Source: Helicoverpa zea
Taxonomy: Eukaryota > Arthropoda > Insecta > Lepidoptera > Noctuidae
Reading direction: 5' to 3'
DNA: 64,000 nt
NCBI RefSeq assembly: GCF_022581195.2
Contig: NC_061470.1
Location: forward strand, 5,952,001 to 6,016,000
Below the pieces are notes generated by a model that had not been told where the DNA came from, ran no database searches, and worked only from the letters and a program-made list of their open reading frames with translations. A program made the translations under genes and the position numbers. Positions 45,154-57,000 of this stretch are shown piece by piece; the stretch's first letter is position 1, and each line of letters begins with the position of its first letter.

Positions 45154-48100
45154 ATGAATTCCGATTCCTCGTCGTAAGTCATGACTTCAAATAATTTTAA
45201 TCTACCTATACTAGTATTATAAAGCTGAAGAGTTTGTTTGTTTGTTTGTTTGAACGCGCTAATCTCAGGAACTACTGGTCTGATTTGAAAATTTATCGAG
45301 GAAGACTATAGGCTACTTTTTATCCGGGTTCGTGCAGAGGTTTCCACGGGATGCGGGTGAAACCGCTGGCAGAAGCTAGTATGATTATACCTACCTACTC
45401 AAACAGTACCTAGTACCTATTTATCGTATACTTGCCTAAATAAAGACCTGCAATTTACAGAGAGACAAACCTCGTGATAATTACTACCAAGGATCGATTT
45501 AAATTATTCTGCAAAACGTATTGGAGAATGTTAGTGGTGCTGATTGCTCCAATTTTATTATCACCCGTGTTTTTCATTGGTGCAAACAATGTTAGTAACA
45601 AATATTACCTTACAAATGTGCCAAAATAAAAATCATAAATTATTTATTGATTACAGTGGCAGATTCTTTTATTTATCTCATTATTTCATAGGCATACAAG
45701 AGTTTCTTCGTTTTTCTGCTGATGGTTGTGTACTGGACTTTGGATGTGCTACATCCCAGTGTGCTGGCAATACTGCCCATCGGACTCTCTTGCATCATGA
45801 ACGGCATAGGGAATAGTTTTATTACCGAGGTAAAGGAACACAAATACGGACTATCTAACGGGTGGATCATATAGCAAGTCATGAAAAAGAACTCTTCTCT
45901 AAACACAAAATGGACCATGAAGCACAGTCTGGTGACAAATGGACAGACGGATTGCGAAGTCTTAGTAAGAGGGTCCTTAACCCTTTGCGTGCGGAAACCT
46001 TGACTGTTACGGTACCTAAACACTCAATAGGAAGATGGGTTGTCACCATTTTTCTGACTGGAGTGCAGACATGTTTCGCACCAGGCGAAGGTGAAGCAAC
46101 CTTATCATTTTACCCATTCGTGTTCCCAGATGTACATTCGTAACGATCTGCTGGACTGTATCGGAATAATGATGATCACGATAGCCATAGAGAATAGTAA
46201 CGTGCACCGAAGGGTCGCTCTCAAAGTGCTGCTGGTGTTCGGGTGCTCACATTATCGGTAATATTGTAATCTGAATCTTAACTAGCTATATCTCGATACC
46301 CATTTTTTAACCACCACAAACATCATAGGAATTAATATTCTTCTTTTTCGCAAGTCGATCAGACTTGTAGGTATAAATATCTTAGTGGCCCAGTATTTTG
46401 TCACTAAGATGAATTTACGGGAGGATCCGCCCTTTATGGCAGAACTTTTTATGTCGTAATCTTATTTTGCATAGCAACAGTTGGCATAATCTTCACTTCG
46501 CAGAAAATTGTGTGGCATACACTCATTTAGCTATCGATATATATGTACTACGTTATAATTTATGTACACTCTATGAACTCCCCTATGTATTTCCTCATGT
46601 ACTCTATGAACTCCCCTATGTATTTCCTCATGTACTCTATGAACTCCCCTATGTATTTCCTCATGTACTCTATGAACTGCCCTATGTTTTTCCTTATGTA
46701 CACTTCATGTAATCCCTCTATTATTTCCTTATGTACGCTCTATGAACTTCCCTTTGTGCACCCTATGTACTCTCCTATGTATTTCCTTATGTACGCTCTA
46801 TGAACTCCCCTATATTTCCTTATGTACGCTCTTTGAACTCCCCCACGTACACTCTATGTACTCCCCTATGTATTTCCCTATGTACACTCTATGAACACCT
46901 CTATGTATTTCCTTATGTACACTGATTCGTTAAAGAAGCTTAAATGTAAAGGAAAAGGTCATTACTTCCACTCGACAACATAGAGACGAGGTGGCAATCT
47001 GCAAAAGACTAACGACAGAAGGTTAGGTGCTTGGTGCACTACAGTAGGAAGATAAAATAAAATCATAACTATAAAACGTTTTCAGATTAAGCTTCCTCAT
47101 CATGTTCATGAGCATGTTCCTCTCCATGTGGATATCAAGCATCTTAGCTTGTGGGCTGATGATGCCGCTGGTCAAAGCTATCCTTATGGAGCTCGAGAAG
47201 GTAAGCTAGTTCACACGATTCTTTTGTAACCGGCAAATGTATAAGACCCAGGTATTTGACGAGCTCCAACGAGACCCAGTGACAAACTGCCGCCGTTGGC
47301 AGAAACGTCTAGGAAGACATCATCATCATCATCGCCCTCACGGGTGGCACCGGCGAAATAAAATTTCAATTTCTGTTTTAATTTTAGATGGGCATCATTG
47401 AAATCTACCAAACAATCGGAAAGGCTCAGCAGAAGTCTAATCGCCATGAAATCGTGTTAGTACGAAATTCTTTGTAAGAAGCCGTAGCCTAGACACCTAC
47501 TTAGTATCAACTATGGTGCCTTACAAAGTTAGACAATAACATAACAATAGACCATGCAAATTGTTACAGTGCTCCGAGGCCATCAGACTTCACGGTGTTC
47601 TATTTTCTTGGCATGGCGTATTCCTCATCAATAGGTAAGTTAACTAGGCAAACATTGCTTTCCAAGGTGTTTTTCTTGGCAACTTAATATCTAAGGATCA
47701 AAACTCTTCAATTCGTAGATTTTCTCCAACTGCGCTTTGGTTACAGGTGGCATGGCGACAATGTTAGGCAGTCAGACCAATCAGATATTCAAAGTTTATT
47801 GTGAGACGTAAGTGTTTACGACTGCTAGTATTTTGTTATTATTTGGCATTGTAAAGTAGGCCATCATGGAAATGGCAAACCTACATCTTAAATATGGGTT
47901 AGGTAGGTAGGTACCTTATTTATATCATTTTATTTTGTCAGTTTTGAAATTGAATGTCGTTAAAGTTCAAATAATCAAAGATGTTCAATTTGCAAGGATA
48001 TTCCCAATTGGTCCGAAGATTGAGTTCCCGCATTTCATGTTGCTGAACCTCCCAGCAGTGCTGGTCATGGAAACACTTCTGTATTTGTGGATGAATTTCA

Positions 48101-51100
48101 ATTTCTTAGGAATGTTCAGGTAGGTAATTAATTGATACAATATGTAGATAAATGAATGAATGAATAAAAAAACGCGAATAAATAATGTAGAGAAAAATCA
48201 TTTTAAAGATAAGGTCTAAATATCCAAAAAGGTTTCAAGTAAAACGTAGGTAATACTTTTTCGAAATGACTGGCTGATTTAGCAGAAAAAAATATTAGTA
48301 AGCCATAAAATAATAAAGAAGAAATAAATTAAAAGTAAAACTTTAATGGCATTTCCATTTTTTCTTAGGAAAAGTAGCCAGTGACACTTTTTGTGCATGC
48401 ATGAAAAAGTTTGCATTGATTTCAACTTTTTTATCAAAGGAGTATGGAAAAAACCGAAACTATCATTAATTGTGTGGAATGCAAAAAATAATTTATTAAA
48501 TAAATTATAGAGCCCGAAGCGACGTAGAAATTGGTATGACAGAAGAAGAAGCGCAATACATCGACACGCTGTTAGCGACACAGTATCAACAGCTCGGGAA
48601 AGTCAAGTTTCAGGAGTATGTAAGTAACAAACTTACATTTAATCCTACCTACACACTGAAATTTGAGGTCTGCTTTGCACATCACAACATTGAGGTTTGA
48701 AGATATAGGGGGCTGGAGCTAAAGAATAGTTGCTTTTATGGTTGATCATGAAATGCTTGCTCATAGACAGGAATTAGTGTTCAGGCTACATTGATGTAAG
48801 TATATGTTGTAATGCATGAATAAATCGATCTTATACTTTTCTTCGAGGGGGGAACCACCAGGATGAAGGTTTAAATGTTAATGTCCCTTATCCTGTACTT
48901 TTCAACATGTTTTATGTTTGCAGGTTGTTTCTGCTATAGTAGTGCTGACATGTTTTCTGCATGCCACGACCAGCAGCGCACACATCGACCATTCCCTACT
49001 GGGTACCACCAACCAGTTTCACCAGTAACCTATTTAAATATTATCTTACACCACTTAAGTTGGTCAAATATCTACGAAATTGTACCCTATCTATAAAAAA
49101 TCTTCAATATTTCAGTCACTTGAGAGTCTCAACACCATGCATGATGTGTGTGGTTCTGCTATTCTTGATGCCTATTAATTTGGACTTCGTCAAGTATTTC
49201 AAGAGGAGAACAGGTATAGTCTCTTCACAACAGAGGTCGTATATAGAGCTGTCTTGTAAGACATGATTATAGGTAGGAGGAAACCTACCCTTTTTTGAGG
49301 AGGGAAATGAGGTGATGTCGCGGTTGCAGGAGGGATTGTCAGACTTTACACTACCTCACCCATGTTCCTTATCGAGTTTGTGTACCTGCAGGACCACGGT
49401 AGCTCTTTCAGCAGAATGGGTTACCCTTCATAAAACGTTACACACTTATTTTGGTTCCCATGGCATGCTTAGATTTGTTTGTATCTTGAAAAATGTAGTT
49501 CTTCCTCTCAAAATGTGATTGAAATCATATGAGCTCGTTTTGTATAGAAACATTCCTCCACATATTCCAGTTGGATAGCTCCCGGTGACAACAAATAATC
49601 GATATTTATATTTAGATGGGAACATGGAGCCTTTGCCGACTACCCAAACCAAATCGTGTCTCAATTGGGCCATGTTACGACGAGATATTCACTGGAGCGT
49701 ACCTTTAATTATAGGTAAATTAACATAAATACCTAGGTACCTTAGTTATTTGATTTGTGGTAGGTAAATGTAAGGTATGTTAAAGAAAGTTAAGGAACTG
49801 CCCTTTTGGGGGGATGACGCCAGCGGAACTGATCTGAGAACGACCTATGTGTTGGAAAGGAGATATTGGTAATTAAGTCAGGGGTATCCATGGCTTAACA
49901 CCAACCTAAGTATGTGGTAAGTCACTAGGTGGATACTTACTACTAAAGTACTAACTGCACACCAGGTAATACCTACATGCGAGCTTTATACCCGCTTGAA
50001 GAATAGTTCTTATCTTACCTTAGTTATTTGATTTGATCTTTTTTAATAGTGTTAAGTTCTTAGCCGTATCATTAGGGTTAACCCTGTAATTATAGTCCAA
50101 GGTGTTTTAAACAAATAAATCTTCTTTGCAGCCGGCAGCTGCACTCTATTCGAGTCCCTCAGAGACTCAGAAATGAACGCAGAATTCGAGAAGTTCCTGC
50201 TAATGTTCCAAGGCTGGTCACGATCGGCGGTGGTGTTCGTTATCGTTGTATTTTGCAAGGCGCTCACGGAATTCGCCACCAACTTCTGTGTGGTTTATGC
50301 TATTTTGCCCAGCATTGCTAAAGTGGTGAGCCGGAAGTTTTACCATTCTTTTAAAGATATTTTCATGCTATGTTTCAAGTAAACTGGTAACTATGGGCCA
50401 TGGGCTCCATTTGCGATCCAGATTATTATAAAACGTGTTTTCAGGAAGCCTAAAGGTGCTTTTAAAGACCACCTTTTTCAATAAGACGGACAAACCCATG
50501 CGTATTTTTTATTATTCTTAGTACCTGCATGCTTATTTAATTTGCACGTTATCTAGGCCGTAGTCAGCGACGTGAACCCTCACTGCCTGATGATGGCGGC
50601 CACGCTCGCCAGCTCGTTACCATTCCACCTCGTGACGGGATCTCCAGTGAATGCCATGGTTTGTGCTTATGTGCACATCCCACCTTGGAAAATGGTACGT
50701 TAGAAATCGGCTTATTTAGAAATATCAGCTTCTGTTACAGCCTGTTTATCGTCCCACTGCTGGGCACAGGCCTCCTCTCACACGGAGAAGGACTAAGCAT
50801 TAATCCCCACGCTTGCTCAATGCGGGTTGGCGATTTCAGACTTTATAGTCCAGGTTTCCTCAAGATGTTTTCCTTCACCTTTTTATCAGGTCATTGGTGT
50901 CCAAGATATACTTAGAAAGTACTAGCTCTTCAGTAAGCTCAAACAGCATTCGTGCTATGAAGAGCACACACCTACAGCTGACAGTTGTCTCGGGTCGTAT
51001 CAACCTCCCGTCTAGTCTAGACTCTATACTTGCTACACTCTTGTTTAATTATATCCTTCTATGTACTTATTTCCAAATAACCTAGTTATTATTACCTCCA

Positions 51101-51251
51101 GATGTACGCAGGCATCGGACCGTCAGTAATAGCAATAGTAGTGGTCTGGTTTACGGTAGCTGTATGGTCCACAGCCATATGGTCAGACATCACGCTCGAC
51201 CCGGAGTGGGCCGATGTTAACGTCTTCAAGATATTTAAGACAAGAGTTTAA
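45154..51251 (+). CDS. Divergent SLC13-family membrane protein lacking the SNT motifs, 16 exons, ~575 aa
   Basis: Exons: 45154-45173, 45461-45590, 45692-45829, 46130-46257, 47086-47200, 47388-47455, 47570-47634, 47747-47807, 47997-48119, 48511-48619, 48924-49015 (or 49024), 49116-49213, 49616-49714, 50132-50325, 50557-50694, 51102-51251. Phases agree throughout. The start (MNSDSSS|ETNL) is the only short upstream exon with the right phase and a GTAAGT donor. The protein aligns along its whole length with the minus-strand SLC13 gene at 54-61.9 kb, for example TYWRMLVVLIAPILL, VHRRVALKVLLVFGCSH, SMFLSMWIS and NAMVCAYVHIP. SLC13 proteins move citrate, succinate or sulfate across membranes through two re-entrant SNT motifs. 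Here these read SSI (residues 156-158) and TNF (465-467), and the C-terminal signature proline is Val. Many membrane segments remain. Transport of the usual substrates is doubtful; another substrate, a regulatory role or decay are alternatives. No stop or frameshift was found. The exon 8 to 9 acceptor and the exon 11 donor are the least certain joins. Confidence 0.85.
45208..45380 (+). repeat. Interspersed repeat A, near-complete copy in intron 1 of the SLC13-like gene
   Basis: Runs from 'ctatactagtattataaagc' through (GTTT)n and 'cgctaatctcaggaactact' to 'gaaaccgctggcagaagcta'. Nearly identical to 58,191-58,391 apart from a short internal deletion. Confidence 0.8.
46569..46921 (+). repeat. 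33-bp minisatellite in intron 4 of the SLC13-like gene
   Basis: 'ctctatgaac' recurs at 46,569, 46,602, 46,635 and 46,668, exactly 33 bp apart. Further diverged units (14 to 36 bp) follow to 46,921. Because 33 is a multiple of three, all frames stay open over the array, which creates spurious open frames. Confidence 0.9.
49280..49420. repeat. Interspersed repeat B, fragment in intron 12
   Basis: 'ggagggattgtcagacttta' and 'ggaccacggtagctctttca' match the repeat at 22,955. Confidence 0.5.
50738..50925. repeat. SINE-like fragment in intron 15
   Basis: 'gtcccactgctgggcacagg' through 'ttggcgatttcagactttat' and 'tccaagatatacttagaaag'. The first phrase recurs in variant form at 22.7 kb and the last is shared with the SINE at 34.8 kb. 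Confidence 0.6.
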
Positions 51252-51508
51252 GGAAGTTTTACTGGTTACCGATAAGATATCAGTTAGTTATGTGGTAGTG
51301 TTATCTACAAGACGTCTGCGTATAATTTCTGCCAGACATTGCTATCCGAGACCTGTGAAACCAAGAGTTATAGTTTATCTGTCAGATAAGTTCCTGCTAG
51401 TCTATCAGAGATTTTATCAGTAACCGGTGAAACTAGTCATAATGGAAATATTACTTTGAAATTGATTTTAAGTAAACTTATAAGGTTGAAGTAAAATATA
51501 TTAACTAT

Positions 51509-51514
51509 AATAAA
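51509..51514 (+). terminator. Candidate poly(A) signal of the SLC13-like gene
   Basis: AATAAA about 260 bases after the stop codon of the plus-strand SLC13-like gene. Confidence 0.45.
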
Positions 51515-54000
51515 AAAGTTTAAGTTTTCATTGCAACATATTTAATCAACAACACACTCCTTCGATCCATATTTACAAAATGAGCACATTACGTACATTT
51601 CTGTTTCAGTTTTGCAAAACAAATGTATCTAAGTACCACGAGAAATTCAAGTACTAAACATGATTTGGCGTTCAAAATGATAATAATAACCTAAAATAAG
51701 CATTTGTGACAAAAAAATATTATCACAACCGACTTTAAATTTTGGAAAACTGGAAATCTTTAATATCTTATAAGATTATCGAGTCTGCATAAGATTATTA
51801 TGGGATATCAGCACTTTGCCATCCATGAAAAGTTTCTGTAGCTATTTTCATATTATTTGACAATAGCTACACATATGTATATACGTATGCATTAAAAATA
51901 CGTACTATTTCTTCTATGTAAAATCACTGAGGTAACATGGGTTTATTTAATTCGGAATACTTTTGAAGGTTATATAAAATGCTCTTACATGACAAAAGCG
52001 CTTGGATCATGGTCGTTTAATTTTTTTATAATATCAAAAGCTACAATATTTTTTCCATCAGGCTCTTGTTCAAGAGAACAACCTATTTATACAAATTGGG
52101 TATAAAATCAATGTAATTTATACAGAAAATACGAACATCGCAATTACAAAACTTTTGATTTTTATCTTCAATGTATACTAACTATTATTACAGATAGAAC
52201 ATGATCATTATCAAAATTTTAAATCCAAATAATTGTCCAAACGACATTGAAATGGAAATATAAACTACATTACGTAGTATTATTCATAAAATTATCAAAA
52301 TTCGTTTCAAAACTCTTATATTTATGTACGCAATAAACATTCACACGCCTAAAATAATTATCAATATAATAATTACGACTAATTTGCACTTTTCCACTCA
52401 CTTACATAAAGGCATCACAAATATTTGTTTGACAACAAAAGCACATTTTGTTCTTACATGGCCTTATGTTAAGGCACCTACAAGCTGTATTTACTAACGG
52501 CCGTTTGCAATATCCTATCCATGGCTTTTCTAACTAGCGATAGAATTTAAACATTAGCCCTATCTCTAGTATCCAAAATCATAGATAGATAGAATATTAG
52601 GAACGGCCGTAAAGGAGCCTATCTGGAATATGTTACAAAGGAAAAGGTCCAAAAATAAATATTTATATATAAACTCTTCACATTTATAAGATTCATGCAA
52701 CACACACACGAATTCACACACCGCACGCGTTCAATATATTACATGGTATTAAAACTAGGAACATCCCGTTAGACCGGGATTAAAATTAAAACATATTTGA
52801 ATTACACCTTCACATAAACATTTTCTATACAAAATATATTTTATGTTACATCACATTTGCAAACGTACAATGGTAAATATTTTTATCAGAACTTGCAACA
52901 CTATTGTAATTCGCGCGTTTTTTGTTTGAATTTGGAACATTGAGATTCTTTTTTCATGCACATATGGCGCCGTCTTTTTATGACCTCTTTTCAAGTATCT
53001 ACTGCATCATGCAAAAAAGTCTTAATAACATCGATATAAGACCTACTTTTTATCCGTTCCGACAAAATTCGTTGCAAATGTAAAAGCACATTGTTTTACA
53101 AATCCTCACCCGCTTTACTCCGTTACAATACATATTACGTACTATAATATTACATTTAAGCATTATTATTGTCCCAGTAGGCTGGATCGTTAGGCACTAC
53201 GTATTGGCCATATTTCCACTATACACAGTTGGACATTATTATAAAAATGCATATTTGGTTGTAACTTTGAAGACAAATACAATGTCTACAAATTCAATAT
53301 TGGTAGTTTTCGTTATTTCGTTGGTGTCCAACTGTAGGAAAAATATATATTTATCAAGTAAATTACATATTTCGGCAATGTACTGAGTCGGTGGGGCGTC
53401 ACACTCCACATATAAATAAATGCTGCTTTAATATTATTTATCATATAAAATGCTTTTATACTGAATACAATGCGCATACATTATTTCAATTTATCAAATA
53501 CCTGTGAGGAAGTTGCTTAATAAAGTCCTATGCTTCTTTTATAAGCATAATATTAGAATAAGCACTCATTGCCCAATTTTAATAACTTTGGATATACCAT
53601 TTCCGTGTTTTACATTACAAGTCAAAAATCCAAATAAATTAAGTACGCAAAAATAAGTCAATTTTGGAAATTCTTGTGTAAATGTAGACGTTATTCAACA
53701 ATTCCATCACATGTACTACTGTATTATCATTACGTTGGCAACATTAAATAAATACAGATAATATAGGCCAACCAACTCAAAACTTTAAACTGGGTACTCC
53801 TGTCTCACTCAAAAAAATAATTCTAAGAAGAAATATTTTCACACTGAGATTGCTTTAAAAACTAAAGAGATATCTTTAGTTTGAAAACAGTACAAAATGG
53901 CACATACCTGTACATCTTCATAAATATTGTTCATTTACCTAAATCGATAAATACTTTAATAAAAATGCTTTGAAAATCCCTTCACTATAATGTTTTTTTT
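51515..54000. other. Convergent 3' region between the two SLC13 genes
   Basis: 2.5 kb, AT-rich, with no open frame or recognised repeat. Part of it should be the 3' UTR of the minus-strand gene. A minus-strand AATAAA occurs near 51,952, which would make that UTR about 2 kb. I cannot place the true end. Confidence 0.45.
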
Positions 54001-57000
54001 TTAACTAGTTAGAGGAAGATAATTGCAGGTGAAGAGGCTAGTTTTATTTGTGGGTAGTGTGCAGTTAAAGTTGGGGAGGCTGGCAATACTGGCGAGCGTG
54101 GTATTGCAAGCTAACGTGAGGTTGTTGACGGGAGTAGTGGCGTTGTGTGAGGGGGCCACGGTGGGAGCGATGGTGGGGAAGATCACTGAGCCCCATGTGG
54201 GGTACGCGCCCCATACGATGAGTGTGGTGATTATTTTGGGGCCTATGCCGCCAACAGCCTGAAAAAAAGAAAACCAGTTAGCCATGTCATTTTATGACAA
54301 TTATGAGCATAATGTAATTTTCAGGAATTTTGTTGAAACCTCTTAAAATAACATAGGCGCAAAGAAACGTAGTAGGAAGAAAGGGCTGTTTACCCGCGGT
54401 TTTACCCGCGTCCCGTAGGAACTTCTGCCTGCCCCGGATAAAGTGTAGCCTATGTCACTCGGAAATAGTGCAATTTACAAACAAACAACAAAAATGTTAT
54501 CTTTTTTTCATATTAGCATAGATTTTTGCATCTGTACTCTTGACATATGTACATAATATGTATCCTCGCAGTTTGCTTTCGCTTTCAAGTCTCACTAAAA
54601 ATCCCATAAAAAATACCTTTTTTGTTATAAAATCTCCCCATTTTCAAGGTCTACAAAATACAAATCTAAGTCTAAAACCAGTACTCACCATCTTAGAAGT
54701 AGGTATATGCGCAACTCCAGCGACGATGGCATTGGGCGGAGTGCCAACGGGCATGTGGAATGCCATGGAGCAGGCCAGCGTCGCCGGGATCATCAGGTAA
54801 CGAGGGTCGATGTGGAGGACACGGGCCTGGGGGAAGTAATAGTTACATATGTATTAGTTTCTAGCAATGGTCGAAGATCTATACGTACATTTGAGTAGGC
54901 AAAAAATATTGAAAGATTTTGACGTTATTCCGAAATATCTACATGTTAAACAAATAACTGTTACAGCAAATAATGTGATAGTTACTCTAGCAAAGTGACT
55001 AATAGCCGTTCAAAATATTCTACCTATCTGTAGATTTGCTTTCCTAGAGAGATAATTTTGACATTAGCCCCATACAAGTTACGTCAAATTCCTACCTCTC
55101 GTAAGCAAAACTTCAGATAGATACAATATTGGGAACAGCTGTTAATGTCATTTCTTCTATACATCACTTATTACATTTTTTTTACATAACAAGGGAATAT
55201 AACTTCTGAAGTACTGTAAAAATGATCCTACAAATACTTGATACAATTTTATTACACCACCAAAACTTTCAAAAGACCAACTCACCATATTAGCCAGCAC
55301 AGGCAGTATAAGGTTCGCTATAGCCACGTTAGAAGTGAACTCGGTGATGAATTGCGTCACCAGCACCACTACCAGTAATACTACTGCATGGTTCAGGCCT
55401 TGCAGACCTTCCAGTGAGGACCCGATCATGGAGGATAGACCGGTAGCCTTGCTGCCTTCGGCGAGGGCGAAGCCTCCACCTGGGGGTAGAAAGATGGTTA
55501 ATAATTGTTACGGGCAGTAAAGAAAATATTTAAAGATAAAAAAGCTGTTACAAACTTTTCTGGGAATAATCTGGATAATTAGAAAATGTGTCCTATAGTT
55601 TATTTATCTATTACACTTTTTCTACAAAACCTAACAAATGTACAATGGTGTGGACTCAATAACTTATTTCTTTTCGTCTCATCATGTTTTCCTACACATC
55701 CTATAAATAAAGGCATTGTAGGTAACACGCAGCAAAAAAAATACGTTCTTTCGCTAAAGCCATTGAAGGCAAATCGTCGAAAAAATATATTTCGCAGGCC
55801 ATAAAAAAACGGTTTTTCCAATGCCCCTTCATTTTTATGGTACAAACAATATGTTATCTGGGTAGAAACACCTAATATTATCTATTACCTAAGAAATATA
55901 ATTGTTGTACTCACCAAGCAAGAACAGTAGACCCCATGGGATCTTTTCCTTCAGGATACCCCAGGTCACGATGCTGGGTGATGGCTTAGTCGCCGCCAAT
56001 TCCTCATCTGTTGAAAATCATACATATTAATTTATGTAAAACAAAGCATTAAATTTCTAACAGTACACTTGGTAGTGGGAATGAGCAAAAATTGCTTGCA
56101 ATTATGTGAGTTATGAATATTTTTCGATAACCGGAATTTGGTCATGTTTTCGAAAAAAAATAAACAAATTAAAACTACTGACATGATGAAGAGCTGGAGA
56201 AGAACTTGAGGAAGTCGCAGCACATCGGGAGGATGAACATCAGGATCACGATGAACATTGAAGTCACGCCGTCCTTCACTTTCCTGTAAAACACACAAAA
56301 TTTTGGGTTAGAGGAGTGAAATCAATTGTTCCACTATAATAATACGACTTATGGATGATTTTCATTCTTACATTCTGAGACCGCTAAGATGAAAATATTT
56401 TTTTATTAATTTCACCAAATGAGTTTATGAACACAGCAAAGGTCTACCTCATACAATCTTGATAATAAGTTCATTTGAACCTCAATAATGCTATATATTA
56501 TAAAACAAAGTCCTGCACCACATCTGTCTGTGTATTCAAAAATTAATTATTCATGCAAAATGTTTAGGTATACTTAAAAACATTAATAGGTATGTAGGCA
56601 CCAGTAATATGAAATAATATGAATGTAATAAAACTTACATGGTAGTAAGCACATCAGCCCAGCCGGGCATGAAGCCGGGGCGACGGAAGATGTACAGGAA
56701 TACAGCCAGGATGAACAGGAGACCAGAGGCCTGCGAGCAAGTACCACTTTGGTTAAATATGTGTCCTAATATATATGCCAACACATCAAGGTAATATAGT
56801 CAGCCAAAGTTTAAATATTACCAACTTTATCTCTTAACTACAAGGTTCAATGTTGATTGGAAAATTGGTTTCAAAATAATATGTCATGCCTGAACTTTAT
56901 GGTACCTAATTTATCCAAACTAAACTTATTTATCTTTTGTTTCACGCTCACCTTTTCATGGAAAGTGATAGGTCCAAGGTTTCTGTACTGCTCTTTGATG

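Noticed and set aside
46467..46803. Two overlapping open frames of 81 and 86 codons
   Set aside because: Both are produced by the 33-bp minisatellite, whose unit length keeps every frame open.
46569..46921. CRISPR-like array
   Set aside because: Units are contiguous without spacers; it is a eukaryotic minisatellite.
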